Below, piece after piece: positions 33,601 to 45,100 of a stretch of DNA of 64,000 nt. The notes under the pieces were generated by a model. It did no database searches, was not told the DNA's origin, and saw only the letters and a program-made list of their open reading frames with translations. Origin of the DNA: Scortum barcoo (Eukaryota; Chordata; Actinopteri; Centrarchiformes; Terapontidae); NCBI GenBank assembly GCA_023238725.1, contig CM041545.1, positions 13,361,782 to 13,425,781 on the forward strand, given 5' to 3'. Numbering within the stretch: position 1 is the first letter of the stretch; every line of letters starts with the position of its first letter. Position numbers and translations under genes: made by a program.

Positions 33601-35594
33601 AAAACATAGTGTAAAGTCAAACATGTGGACTTGACAATACAGTTACAAATTCCTTATAACTGTGCCCGCGAGGCTGACTGTGAGAGTCTCTATCTGCAGG
33701 CTGGTCTCGCTCACAGGAGCATGTGTTTTGGAGTGGCACCAACCCACAAGTGCCAGCAACGAAGAACTCCAGGCATTCCAGTGAACTTCACAAAGTCTCA
33801 GAGACGTAACTCAGAGGCATAACACAAACACATGAAGCATCTGAAAACTGTTTGTTTCAGAGCACTGTCCTCAACATTTACAGGTGCCACATTGCGTTTT
33901 GTATTTATGTTGATCTACAAGAACTAAACTGATCAAAAGTTAGCAATTTCTCTTATTACGATCTACACGTCATCATATAAAGTGTTATTGTACTTCTCTA
34001 CTTGCCCAGTTCATGATTACAGCAAAGGGCTTTAGCTTACTGCTCTCTAGACACAACCACTTATTTTCTATGAGGCATCATAATTATCATTATACACAAT
34101 GATCCAACTCCTGCCCAAATGACATTTACTTTGAAGGGGAAAAAACACCTTATTTAGAAAATGCTGGATGGTAGGTAAGCAAGGGGAATTTCTTCTGTTG
34201 AGACACATCTGGTGTGGAAAAATCTCCATAAAATGCACAACTGCAGTCTTCAGCCAATCTATACCAGTGTTATTAAATTGTTTTTGTGGAGTTTTTCTGC
34301 ACACTTGACATCTATTACACATTTGTCTGTCCTGGGAGAGGGATCCCTTCTCAGTTGCTCTTCCTGATTATTTATTCCATTATTATCTTTGCAAAAGTTT
34401 TTTTTCTTTTTGAGGTGGGGGGTTTACTCATCCGAGTCAAGGGTCAAAGGACAGGTGGTGTCGTATGTTGTACAGATTGTAAAGCCCCTTGAGGCAAACT
34501 GTTATTTGTGATACTGGCCTGGACTACATAAATAACAATGACTTGACCTGACCACTTATTAACCAAACCCAGGCCTCGTAACAACAAATGACTGGGGGAT
34601 ATGCAGGTATCATCTTGAGGTGCTGATTAAAGGTCGGTCACACCAAAGCAGGTTTTACAGGAGATATTAGTAAGTAAAAAAACACTGCGAGTCCTTACAC
34701 AAAGTAATTTGACAGGCTTGGAAAACCATTGAGTGGCCTTATCTCAAAGACTGGGCTGCCCACTGGGGACAATTTACCGAGCACCTTTGTTATCCCACTT
34801 TACACAAAGCAAACCAAGTTACTGAAGATTTCCTCGGTCCTGTCTCATGTTTGCATGATAGACTTCAGCAACTTCTGAGGTGGTCAAACAGGATGAGCTC
34901 CTGTCTGGCCTGCTACAGCCAACGTTATATGGAGATAAATTTACACTCTCATAACAAAGAAAAAAAAAATCTCACACACAGACTGTAACGTAAACCTGAC
35001 CAGCCAGTCAAGTTAAGTGAGTGGTCTCTGTTTTAAGGCCTCAGACTTTCTGTCTTCTTCTTGATGACAGTGCATTCACCAACATCAGATTATGTGACCA
35101 GACGGGACAGTGTGGCGCTAACATCACAGCTCCGGGCTCTTAAATCAACACATAACCCCATGTATAAGCACCATAATATAACAGCTACACCAGGACAGGA
35201 CTATAGTGGAGTTAGTGAGGTTATAATCGCCGGTTTGAGGGGCAATAAGCCGCAGCTGCACCAACGACTCCTTGTGTTAGCTCGCATTAGCCTGTCCGGC
35301 TAACACAAGGTAACGCAGCAGCGCCTAGCAACGGCTAACTGCTTTAGCTCCGCAATGTTGCCGTATCATCGCGACCCGGGGGAGAGGTGTTACAACACTT
35401 TGCCTCACATTAGGAGACACTACGGGTATAAATGTACCTGGGCTGCTTGTAGCAAAGCGTGTGTGCCGGGAGAAACCTTGAAAACAAGCCGCGGAAAAAC
35501 GCAACGCCCCCCCCCCTTCCCTTGACTTGAATTAGCACTCGGCTAAGCTAACGTAGCCTCCGCTGTTTATCAACTCACCCTCATGTCGGGACAT
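27431..35594 (-). CDS. kcmf1: kcmf1, ZZ-type E3 ubiquitin ligase KCMF1 (7 coding exons)
   Basis: E3 ubiquitin ligase that works with UBR4 in protein quality control and lysosomal/proteasomal turnover. Coding exons: 35579-35594, 33420-33587, 33127-33266, 30463-30564, 30154-30337, 28521-28815, 27431-27695. These total 1170 nt, 389 residues (human 381). Order: MSRHEG start; ZZ zinc finger (VSCDACLKGNFRGRRFKC, CYDYDLCASCYESG); C2H2 finger FTCPYCGKMGFTETSLQEH; a second CPIC...H finger; a Ser-rich linker; a Q-rich coiled coil (QLQMQLQLERQQAQAAR); an acidic SSSSDEDE patch; and the conserved tail ending KEPPPPPL. Nearly every block matches vertebrate KCMF1. The intron after exon 4 is of the AT-AC type; all others are GT-AG. 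Confidence 0.96.
28521..28815 (-). CDS. kcmf1: kcmf1 coding exon 6: coiled coil
   Basis: Encodes ELLSQLSGVRR, the Gln-rich helix QQLQMQLQLERQQAQAARQQ, a low-complexity Thr/Pro/Asn stretch and SSQFLLA. Confidence 0.96.
29241..29561. mobile_element. MITE with imperfect TIRs in kcmf1 intron 5
   Basis: The left end tagagctgcaacgattagtt and the right end (reverse complement ggagggttgcaattaacgag) form imperfect terminal inverted repeats. The interior contains gacatttgaagatgtcatct and similar. Non-coding; about 320 bp. Confidence 0.75.
30154..30337 (-). CDS. kcmf1: kcmf1 coding exon 5
   Basis: Starts after an AC (not AG) acceptor with Asp-Glu-Ser-Ser; encodes VRHVRRMFHPGRGLGGPRAR and NREAMDPIA. 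Donor GTGAGA. Confidence 0.95.
30338..30462 (-). other. kcmf1: kcmf1 intron 4, U12-type AT-AC intron (125 bp)
   Basis: The minus-strand 5' end is ATATCCTTT, the consensus of minor-class AT-AC introns. The 3' end is CCTTCAC, with CCCCTTAAC (30351-30359) at the branch-site position about 13-14 nt before the exon. Joining the exons gives R-D-L-D-E-S-S, exactly the KCMF1 sequence. No GT-AG pair nearby keeps this. Confidence 0.88.
30463..30564 (-). CDS. kcmf1: kcmf1 coding exon 4: second zinc-finger-like segment
   Basis: Thirty-four codons, ICPICAALPGGDPNHVTDDF to LEHRAPRDL. Its 3' boundary has no GT; the next bases are ATATCCTTT, a U12-type AT-AC donor. Confidence 0.93.
31020..31166. repeat. Partial copy of the 29241-29561 MITE family
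   Basis: Ends with gattaataatgaaaataata and gttaattgtagcccta, the same terminus as the family; the other end is degraded. Confidence 0.55.
32098..32621. mobile_element. PIF/Harbinger-type transposon, 524 bp, with TAA target-site duplication
   Basis: Left end tggtgcttttccactagcac and right end (reverse complement) tggcgcttttccattacac are terminal inverted repeats, followed inward by Cs/Gs-rich ctcgactc arrays. TAA flanks both sides (32095-32097 and 32622-32624), as expected for Harbinger. Inside, on the plus strand at 32374, a short frame MAAQKSTPWSNDEVQTFLCL resembles the start of the Myb/SANT-like accessory protein and then stops. It has no transposase and lies in kcmf1 intron 3. Confidence 0.88.
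33127..33266 (-). CDS. kcmf1: kcmf1 coding exon 3: C2H2 finger
   Basis: Encodes LYYGGDTFSVEQPQSFTCPY through HVTSEHAETSTEV. Phase 0 at GTGAGT. Confidence 0.97.
33420..33587 (-). CDS. kcmf1: kcmf1 coding exon 2: ZZ finger
   Basis: Encodes the Cys pairs of the ZZ domain from VSCDAC to HPMQCILTRVDY. Donor GTAAGG at 33419. Confidence 0.97.
34324..34550 (+). repeat. Dispersed repeat, CTGTCC(...)TGGGAGAGGG family, copy 2
   Basis: Begins ctgtcctgggagagggatcc and ends with agccccttgaggcaaactgt, then ctacataaataacaatgact. Same family as 16184-16400; located in kcmf1 intron 1. Confidence 0.75.
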
Positions 35595-35840
35595 CCTACA
35601 AACAGACACACAGCCCCTCCTCGGGCTCCCCAGCGCGGTTATCGGTGGCGGGATGCGAGGCAGTCTCTTAGGCAGCAAACCTGTGGGAGGGGAACAAAAA
35701 AAGCCTTCACCCTCGCTTCTTTTCTCGAGCAAGATGGATCCGCCAGCAGCTTACAGTTTGTTCAGCTTCCCCTCCCTAAGTGTCACTTCTCGCTGAGTGT
35801 CGCCGGTGAACAGCAGGTGGCGCTGTGCTGCAGGAAAAAC
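35250..35840 (-). promoter_or_regulatory. kcmf1: kcmf1 promoter / 5' UTR region
   Basis: The only sustained GC/CpG-rich stretch between kcmf1 and itga1, surrounding the ATG exon. Upstream at 35853-35890 it passes into a (GT)n tract and a C run. No TATA motif was assigned. Confidence 0.5.
35579..35594 (-). CDS. kcmf1: kcmf1 coding exon 1
   Basis: Sixteen nt: ATG and codons for SRHE plus one base of Gly, then GTGAGT. The tiny first coding exon starts the ORF exactly as in mammals (MSRHEG). Confidence 0.92.
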
Positions 35841-35852
35841 AGAGCCAGGGCC

Positions 35853-35919
35853 GGTGTGTGTCTGTGTGTCTGTGTGTGTGTGTGTGTGTCTTCCTCATGT
35901 CTGCCCCCCCCCCCTCCCC
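35853..35919. repeat. (GT)n and poly(C) low-complexity tract
   Basis: GT/CT repeats are followed by two runs of C, about 260-330 bp upstream of the kcmf1 ATG. Confidence 0.85.
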
Positions 35920-36984
35920 CAGAGATCCAGCATGGGGGCACTTCAGTGAGTAAAAACAAGCCTCATGCATTTGAAATGGTCTTATTGTGTTACCTTTTAT
36001 TTACACCAAAACTGACTATTCACCCATGTGCTGTATGTAATGATGCAATACAACATTATTTTCTATTTGCAATGTAATATTATTTCATATGTGCAATATG
36101 TCATACATGGTGCATATGATATTATAAACTATGTACAAAATGTAATAGATGTAGTATAATATTTTTTTCATCTACTATTGTTTCCTAACTACTTTATGTG
36201 CTGTGTGGTCTGTTAATTTGTCCCACAGGAATCAATCAAAGTTTTCTCTTAATCTATAATATCATATTGTAATTTATTTGTTGATCATGTTTTATTATTA
36301 ATCTTTATAATTATGAATCTGCAAAGTAATGAGTAACAAAAGTTATCAAATAAATATAGTTGAGTAAAAAGTGCAATAATTATAGGAGACAATGGAAATA
36401 GTCAAGTAAAGTACAAGTGCCTCACAACTATACCTAAGTACGGTACATGAGTAAATGTACTTTGTGACTTTACCCACTGAGTCATTCAGTGGCCATTCTG
36501 TATTTTTGCTTTTTGTATGTTGATACTTTTGCACTTTTACTCAAGTAAAATGTTAAATGCAGGACTTTACCATTGTTCCTACACTGCAGTATTGCTACTT
36601 TTACTTATGGCTGTCAGTGTTGTATCATTATGATATTATTGGATTATAATTACTTATACATTATGCATAAGTTGCATTTTAATGTTGTAGCTGGTGGAGA
36701 TACACTATATATAGTGTTTATAAAGTGGCTGATTAATATATGATGCATATTGTGTTCTCAGTGGATGTTTTGGATGTAAACGCAAAGTAATTTTCAAATT
36801 ATATATTACTTAAATCAAAATATAGTGAAACAAAAAGTAAAATATTTTTCTCTAAGATGATGTAGAGTGGTGAGAAGCGTAATGTGCAACAAAATAGAAA
36901 TACTCAAGTATAAATACTTTAAAATGTTTAAAAAATTGTACATAAGTACAATACTCCAGAAAAGTACTTGTAAATGATCAACTA
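35920..36984. other. Intergenic region between itga1 3' end and kcmf1 promoter
   Basis: AT-rich. Contains a dispersed fish repeat with motifs such as aagtacaagtgcctcacaac and gagtaaatgtac at about 36390-36460. No exon was recognised. Confidence 0.55.
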
Positions 36985-39140
36985 CACCTTCATAAAAAGT
37001 CTTTATTTTTGTACATAAGATTCAGTTCATTTCTGTGCTGATGAGGATGCATACAGTCTGACAAACCAGTGCATTACAATGAAGACTTCACAGCAGTGTT
37101 GGAGGCTGAGGGTGGAAGGTAAAAAATGTCTGGTAAAATAACAAAGAGAGCCTTGTGACTCCACCCTCGTGCATAAGCCCGATGTAGCCATACAATCTTA
37201 AAATGACTATCAGTTACACATTCTGTACATACTATTTATTACATGTGCTTCATGTCGACAGTGGAGAGTGAGAGCTGACGAGTATTTAATTATTCAAAAG
37301 CTGCCTCTTCTTCTTCTTCCTCTTCTTGCCAACTTCCCCTAGCCTTATTGTATGACACTGAAGGAAGGTAGGGAGGCAGAAACTCTCCAATATTCAATAT
37401 AATCTCATGTAACATATTGTGTAGCTGTGCAACTTCTGGAAACAAAGAGAAGACAGAAAACCTGAAAGAATAACTTTGTAAGGTACTCTGTACCGCATGT
37501 AGGGGAGACATTGAGCCTACAGTATTTTAATGCTTTGTTGTAGCTTGTCAACACTACAAACCACAGACCAATGAATCCCACTTTACTATATGGCATCTGC
37601 TGGTGAATGGTGACACAAATATTTCTATATTTGAATAAGTTTCATCTTCTATTTTGCAAATTAAAAGGTTGAAATCAAAATATGCTGCAATCGTTTCTCG
37701 TCTCAATCACGTTTAAGCCTTTGCATTCAAAACTCTCACCAGGCTTCAAACTTTCAGTCACATCAAACCAAAGCAGTGGATACAAACCCTCATCTCCATG
37801 TATACTTTCAGTACAGAATACTCATACTTTCTTTTTTTTCCACCAAAATATAACAATATTTACATATTTGCATTGCTTTGAAATTGTGAGATAGGCCAGA
37901 TATTTTTTTCTTAGAAGTCAAATGTTAATGTCATCATTCTTGTAGCACCTGAGCGAAATCATCTGTGACCACTGATCACAAAAACAAAACAAACAAAATG
38001 GATAACACCTCTTAAATTACATGAATTATAGCAAACACAAATATGTACATTTTTAAGCTTTACAATTTTGAGCATTTACTTATATTTACAACACAATCAG
38101 AGTTTTGGAAGTTGAAAGCGCAGCTTCCTATGTCCCTCAGGAAGCAAGGGGACACTAACTACAAACATCTAATATCGAGTCTGGACAAGATTGTTTTGGT
38201 TTTGAATTGATTAACTACAATTAAACGTATAAAAAATAAAAGCATACAGGCTGCACCTTCTGTTCAAATATAAATCTATTCAGGTCAGTGTCTTTAGCCA
38301 ACAAGTTGAAATCAAGGATGTGCCATGTTATTTTGTTAAAATTCAGCAAAAAATACCAAACAAAATGCTATAAAATGCTAAAACTTACAGTGTTTCATAA
38401 AACTAGTCAAGCACATAAGCTTTAAAACCAGAGTCTAAGCTATCAGACAGACTGCTCCAACACATATAAACTTCACATCTTGTATGTCTCACACACGAGT
38501 AGACCTTTGGACATTGTTGCTGTAATGACATAGAAAGTATGTGAGACGCCTTAGGCCACTTTGGATCTTCATACCGAAAAACCTGAGTTCATTTTTTTCC
38601 TCTAAAGCTGGAGTGCAGGTATTGTTGCTGTGATGGTTTGGTGAAACTGCTGCATGTAATACAGATATATGCTACTTTGCCGACAGACGCCTGGTAATGG
38701 TTTCTTCCTCCTCTCTGACTCGTCCTCTTCAGCTGTTTGACCTGACATTACGTATACTGTATTTCTGCAAAAAAAAGAAGCTGATCTAGAACAAATAGTG
38801 TTTGCAAATGCTTCACGTAAGGGATAAAGTTAAGTGCCAACAGCTTCATACAGTTGACAGAAAGTACTTTGTGTGTGTGAGACCATGTGAAAAGCCCCAG
38901 TGTTGTAACCTGCTCATCAAAGGACAAGGGTTGGAAGCATCTGCAAACATTATTTGACCCAGGCCTGCAGAGGAAACAGTGAATGGTGACTGTGTTATCC
39001 AGGTCGTCACTGTGTCGTAGCGCTGAGTTGCCTCTGGGTCTTATGGCTTCTCTTCTGTCTGTCCGACTGTCTGCTTAAAAGTCTGCCTGTCACTTTGTGC
39101 AACCTGATGGCTGTGGAAGTGGTCGGTCACAGAGCTGACC
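36985..39140 (-). other. itga1: itga1 3' UTR (inferred)
   Basis: Non-coding sequence after the itga1 stop, ending near the minus-strand AATAAA at 37003-37008. No other gene or long frame is supported here. Confidence 0.5.
37003..37008 (-). terminator. itga1: Candidate itga1 poly(A) signal
   Basis: AATAAA on the minus strand (tttatt as printed), just before a dispersed repeat begins; it gives a 3' UTR of about 2.1 kb. Confidence 0.4.
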
Positions 39141-39197
39141 TCAGTCCATCATGTCCTCCTTTGAGTAGTTCCTGGATTTTCTCTTGAAGAAGCCCAT
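39141..39197 (-). CDS. itga1: itga1 in-window coding exon 28: cytoplasmic tail and stop
   Basis: Encodes MGFFKRKSRNYSKEDMMD then TGA at 39141-39143. GFFKR is the universal alpha-integrin membrane-proximal motif; the rest differs from mammalian alpha-1. Confidence 0.95.
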   Translation of the reverse strand: MGFFKRKSRNYSKEDMMD

Positions 39198-42100
39198 CTG
39201 AAGGAGCAGAAAACTCAGTTACAAAATGACCTACTAACAGGTACTGTGTGCAGAAGTGAATCAGTGCCTATTGAACAGTTTAAGATTTTTTGTTTATATG
39301 TTTATTTGGATCTCTTTTAGCTCAATCCCAGTCTCTTAAGAGTCCATAATAAAATCTCTACAAAGGCATGCTGAGAGATAGTATGAATCTTAAGTTGGCC
39401 AAGAGTACTGACAGGAGTCTTTCCATCACCATGAGTTTAGTATATAACCCTCCACAAATCCGCAAATTGCATTTTTCAAAATTTTGTGTGGATCAAACAA
39501 ACAAAAAAACAATTCTGTTGGCTCTGCGGTGACAAGCTGCCACAGATGATCACAAGGAATTCGAAGATTTGAAATACTCTGCAGTGTGACTCCAGAAATA
39601 TTACCTTCCAAAGAACGAAGATGACAAGTGCTAAGATAAGCAGTCCTATCAGGATGCTGATGATGATGATCCAAATGGGGATTCCTCCTAAGGTCTCTTT
39701 GGAAACCTGGATCTTCACCTGATAAGTGCACACATAAATTACACAAAAGCACTCAATGACAAAACATGACAGAACAAGCATATAATGTTTAAACTTTATG
39801 ACTTACGCCTCTGGTTCTGTCACTGCTGCTCAATTCAAACGGGTTTGTTGTTTTGGTTGTCAGCGTGGCATTCACCAGCATGTACAGACTGGAAAACTCG
39901 CCCTGTGAGATTGAATATCCTTTAAAGGCCTGTTTTTTTGTCCATCCATCAATCAGATATCAAACAGTCGGTAATTCATTCCCATCCATGACAAAACCAA
40001 ACAAAACAGAGAGGCAAGACAAAGATAAGGCCTTGTGTGTCACTTTAGAACCCACCTTGATGAACGTAGGTTTCCACACTCTGAACGTAATGTTGACCTG
40101 ACTTAGCGCAGCTTCCTGGATGGAGCAGGTAAATGATGCACAGTTGAGGTTTTCACAGCTCTGCAGGGCAAATCAAACACACTTTGTGAGACGGGCACAC
40201 ACACAGAAAGGTGCTTCGTAGCCAGCTCCGAGCTAAATGAAACAAGAGTAACTTTGTTTTGTTTGGTCCCGAGACATCAATCACTGATAATATAAATTGT
40301 GGGTCTAAATCCCAAGTGAGTAATGTGAATTTATTTAGCACAATAAGTACTGAAAAATATCTAAATTGCATTTAGATGTACGGCAAAGTACATTTAACAT
40401 TTAAAAAGGGAACAAATTGTGATAATGTTGCTTATTATAAAGCTGCATCTATGAGCCAAAGTAATTTAATGAGCATGTCTAATTTAAATTAAGGTACATT
40501 TAAAAGTACATATATTGACTGAAAGCTGCACAGGTAAGATTTTCATTTTGTTCCCGGCACCTATGGGTGATCATTGGTAATTGCAGGTGTCTTTTTGGAT
40601 CTCATTTCAGTTTAAGTTTCATCGTCAGTAGTAGTCATCAGTCTTTTCTGTTTGTTCAGGAATAGTAACTGTTTATTCACAAACACTAGCAAAGACCTCA
40701 AAAAACAGTAAGCCTCTTCACACACAGGTAAGTTGAAGAGCAGGTCTGTTGCCTTAAACGTCCTGTTAAAAGCTTCACTGCAGCTGCCTCAGGTTTTTCA
40801 AGGAAAGTCGCGGGTTGTAACACTGCAAATGCTGCAGGCTTTCATCAGTGGACCCGAGCCTCAATCATTATTGTGTTCTGCCATTCAGACATTTATTTAA
40901 ATGAAAGTCTTTGAGATTATAACTTTAAGAAGTTTCGGTTAGACAGGTTGCTTGTAACGCTAATTAAGCCTGAAAACAAACTTTACCATGACCAGGATAG
41001 TCTGAAAGGATCAGTTCCCATAGTAACTTAGGTCAGGCTTATTTAAGCCTACTTCACAAAACTGAATTTCCAAACCATGCACCTGAATGACTGATATAAT
41101 TCTGGTTTCTCTGGTAATCTGGCTCTATGAAACAACCCTCAGGTCAGCAATCTTAAATTACTGTATAAAATACACCAACTAAGTGGCTCATCACTCACCA
41201 GCAGGTACACACTGAGTGTTTCTTTCTTTGGATTGGGATTTATAACTCCTGGGTTAATATTATGCCTGTTGATCCAGGGTGCTGCGTCACATTTCACCTG
41301 GAGAGACGAGAGAGGCAGGTATGAAGGTGAAGCTGCCTTTTTAGATACCCTTGCATGTCCACAGGTTTGTGTGCATGCGTGTTTGTGTGTGCGTGTGCAT
41401 ACCTGCGGGCTGGTGGTGACGTGGGTCAGATACAGTAAGTCATTCTGACGAGGAGACAGGTGAGGATACGTCACTGTAAGGTTAAGGGGCGGAGTCACCA
41501 TATCACCATCCTTCTCCACCTGAACAAGTGCGAGATTGAGAGTGAAACAGAGAGGAGGCAGGGGTGACCTACAAGTTATTAACCACATGATCTCTGTCAG
41601 CAGATGTTACCGTGTAGCTGATGTTGACCTCCTCTCCGATTATTCTGGTGTCATTGATTACACTGGAGTACTGCTCACCCTCTTTTACTACAATATGTTG
41701 ATCCACAGGCCGCCTAGAGAAAGATCATATTAGAGTCACCAATCAGACCTTCAGATACAGGATTACATATCAAATACCAAATTTAGGTACTATGAATTTA
41801 CATTTTCTTTGATAGCTCAACGTGTCCATTAATGTTTTAGAAATGTATGCCATCAAAGGATTTTACAGTACAATACAATGGGGCAGGATACATGATGAGT
41901 AAGGAGTGCATCATAACTATAACACAGTTGTGGGTTCAGTGGTACTTCCAGAGCTACTCACACTGAGAATATGATTCCAGCTTCGTACTTGACTGGGATG
42001 GAAATTTGCACCGAGTTGTCATTCAGGGTTGAATCCAACTCTTCACTGTCACTGTAAAAGTACCCAACACACAGTGTATGCAATCAGTGTGAAAAGTCTC

Positions 42101-45100
42101 ACTTCTGCACTTCACAAACAGAAACAGAATCAATTAAAACTGGAAATAATACTAAAAGAAACACTGTGCTCGTTCTCTCACCTTGTAGCTGTCACATTGA
42201 TCAGAATTTCCGCCTGAATATGTTTGGGATTTACCTCAAATTTCACTTTGAAATTTTCCTGTGGACATCAGATCACATCACATCTTCAGTGAACAGCAGA
42301 GAAGAAAATGACACATAACACATATCATTCAGGGCGGATGAACGTAAACATACCTCGACATTGCTTCCCAAGAAGGGGTATCCAACAGCACACTCCACCT
42401 TTGTGTGATTCAGAGTGCAGTCCTTCTCCGGCTGACAACACAAAACAAAACATGCTCACCACACAAATCTCAGTCCACTTACACTAAACTGATGCAGGCT
42501 GAAGAGTGCGAAAAATCTCACCTCCACTTTAACATAGTTGATGTTCGGCGAGAAGCTGAGGATGACTTTAGTGTTGTATGCGTTGTCTTTGCTGTTTCTG
42601 ATGTTGATGTTCACGTCCATCTTGTCTTGTCTGTTTACTTTGATCAGCATGCTGTGTGAGAAAGAGAAACCTGTCAGCGCATCGGATTTGATGCACACAT
42701 TTCCCCACAAGGGTGCAGTCACGCACTGGAAGAGTATGATAGTAATTTGACTATAATACGGTATACAACAACTATAATAAAGTCTGTCTTAAAACAACAC
42801 TGACATTCCTATATGTCCATTAAAAGTGGAGTTACTTGTTGCTGTCATTGTTCTTCTTGTCTGTACAGGTCACAAAGAAATTCCTTCAAAATGCAATTCC
42901 AAAGTAAGTGACACAAAACCCACAGTCCTTTTTCTGTGCAAAAATGCATTGTAAAGTTCAGCTGAAGCTAATGTGAGGCTTCACCAAACTGTAATAGCAT
43001 AAAGTGGATATCTTCAAAGGTTACAGTCTATTCAGTGTGAGATTCCCTCTTCGTTGGTCTGCATTTTTACACAGGAAGAGGACTCCTAGATTTTCCCTTC
43101 ATCTCTCACGATGGTCATTATGAAGGGATCTCTTTGTTGTCTTCATGGAGAGAAGGAACAATTACAGTGACCAGTGTATGTACAGTATGGGCGTGCTAAC
43201 ACTGTTCTGCGAGAGACTTTAAGAAAACGCACATTCCTTTAATGCTAATTTTCACGTACCTTTCTACACTCGGCTTTGCATTGAGAGAGAGGTCAGCGAT
43301 GCACTTCTCGTCGCTTCCACAGTCCACTAAAGGAATCTACAAGATGGAGACGTACATTTTCAAGACATGACAAAAGTCCCCCTTCAGTTAAAATGACTTC
43401 AGTTGAATGTTTGGGCGGGCACCGTGCAGAATGAGTTTAACATCATAAGTCAGTTTTCAAATTCATCTGCTGAAGAGGGAAAGTTTCTCTGAATCTCCTG
43501 AAATTGGGGGGCGGGGGGGTTAAATGGGGGTTAAATGCAAATGTATGGACACGATTTTGTGACATCACAGCTAGTTTGGAGGCCAATTATTGTCCAACAT
43601 GCAACTTACATTACTTAGTCATGCATATTTTCCACATAAACTGACAATGGACTTTTCAGTAAAGTAGGGACATTGTGTGTGTATTAGTTAAACGAAATGT
43701 CAAAGCCATCATTGATTGATTATGTATTCTACAGGCATGGATCGTTGATGATCCGAACACAAGTGGACAATCGAGACACATCGCCATTCCCACCTGTGCA
43801 TCAGAACACATTAGCGTTTATATTTTCATAATTCTCAGATTTTATAGCCAGTAAACTGAACTCTTTTTTTGTGGTAAAACAATACCAGAGACAAGTTATC
43901 ATCATTAAAGACGAATATCTTCATATGCAGGAAAACAATTTCAAAAGACATTTTTTAAAATACAACAGCAAGATTAGGTCCCTCTATTTATTTGTACTAC
44001 TTGCTCAGATGACCTTAATTTCCTATCCCTTTCCCCCCAGAGTGTTTAAGGGTCACAGCCCTATTTGTTCCCATTCTCAGTGCTCTCCCATCAGATTGTT
44101 AAGATAAACAGTCTCTCCTCTCCCAAGAACGGACGAGAGACTTAAAGATCATGTGCAGCACAATGTCAAAAGAAAACCTGCAGCTTCCGTTTGATGACTT
44201 CCCCTCCGCATGTGTGTGTGTGTCCCCTCTCTTCCTTTCGATAACAATAACAGGAGAGGTCCTAACAACGCTTCCTCGCTTGGTTGAGCGTGACTTGCTT
44301 TACTGTTATGACAGTATGTAACAATGAGGGGGTCAGGATGTGTTAAAGCTCATAAACACATCACATATCCTCCTGTGTTCAGAAGAGAGGGGTGGTGGTG
44401 CTGTTGCTGAGCATTTCACACACCCGGGCTCTAATAGCGAATTTTATTAAAGTCTCAAGGCTAAATTCTCATGTAATATTCGGCCCTCTTTATCTGGAAA
44501 CATCACTCATTGCAACAACTATCTGGAAACCCTCTTGTCAGAACAACTATGCATGAGGGAGTGTGGGAAGGCTGCCCTGACTGTTGGTGTTGAAACGCTA
44601 ATGCAGCCTTGAGGAAACACTGAGGGATGGCAGTCAGCTGTTGCAGATGCTAACGCACTGTAACAGCAGCACGTTTGGAGCCAGACGCGAACAGCACCCC
44701 ATTCCCAAATCTTGGATTATAAAGACAGACAGATGGAGGATGTTCGAGACGAGGTCTAAATCCTTCCTGTCTGTGAATCTTCTGCTTACACTTCTTTGGC
44801 TGATAATACTGACAGTGACGCGAGAGACTCTTCTAGGGGATATTAAATGATCTTACTGTCTTGTTGATGGATCTGGGGAGGTTTTCATCCAGGACAGGGC
44901 CCTTGTCTTCATTAGCTAGTCCAAACTCCAGTGACACCATGAGAGGGTCTCGGAAGTCCAGACGGGCCTGTCGAGAAAAGGGGAAAGGGAGACAGGTGGA
45001 GTTTGACAGAGGAGGGTGAGGAGAAGGAAGGGAAGGGGAGTTGGAGGAGGATAAAGAGCATGAGAAAGTAAGCAAAAGGGACTTAAAGATCCTACACACC

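Noticed and set aside
33106..33624. Continuous 172-residue minus-strand frame
   Set aside because: Covers kcmf1 exons 2 and 3 with the intron read through; the intron part (33267-33419) has proper GT-AG ends and no homology.
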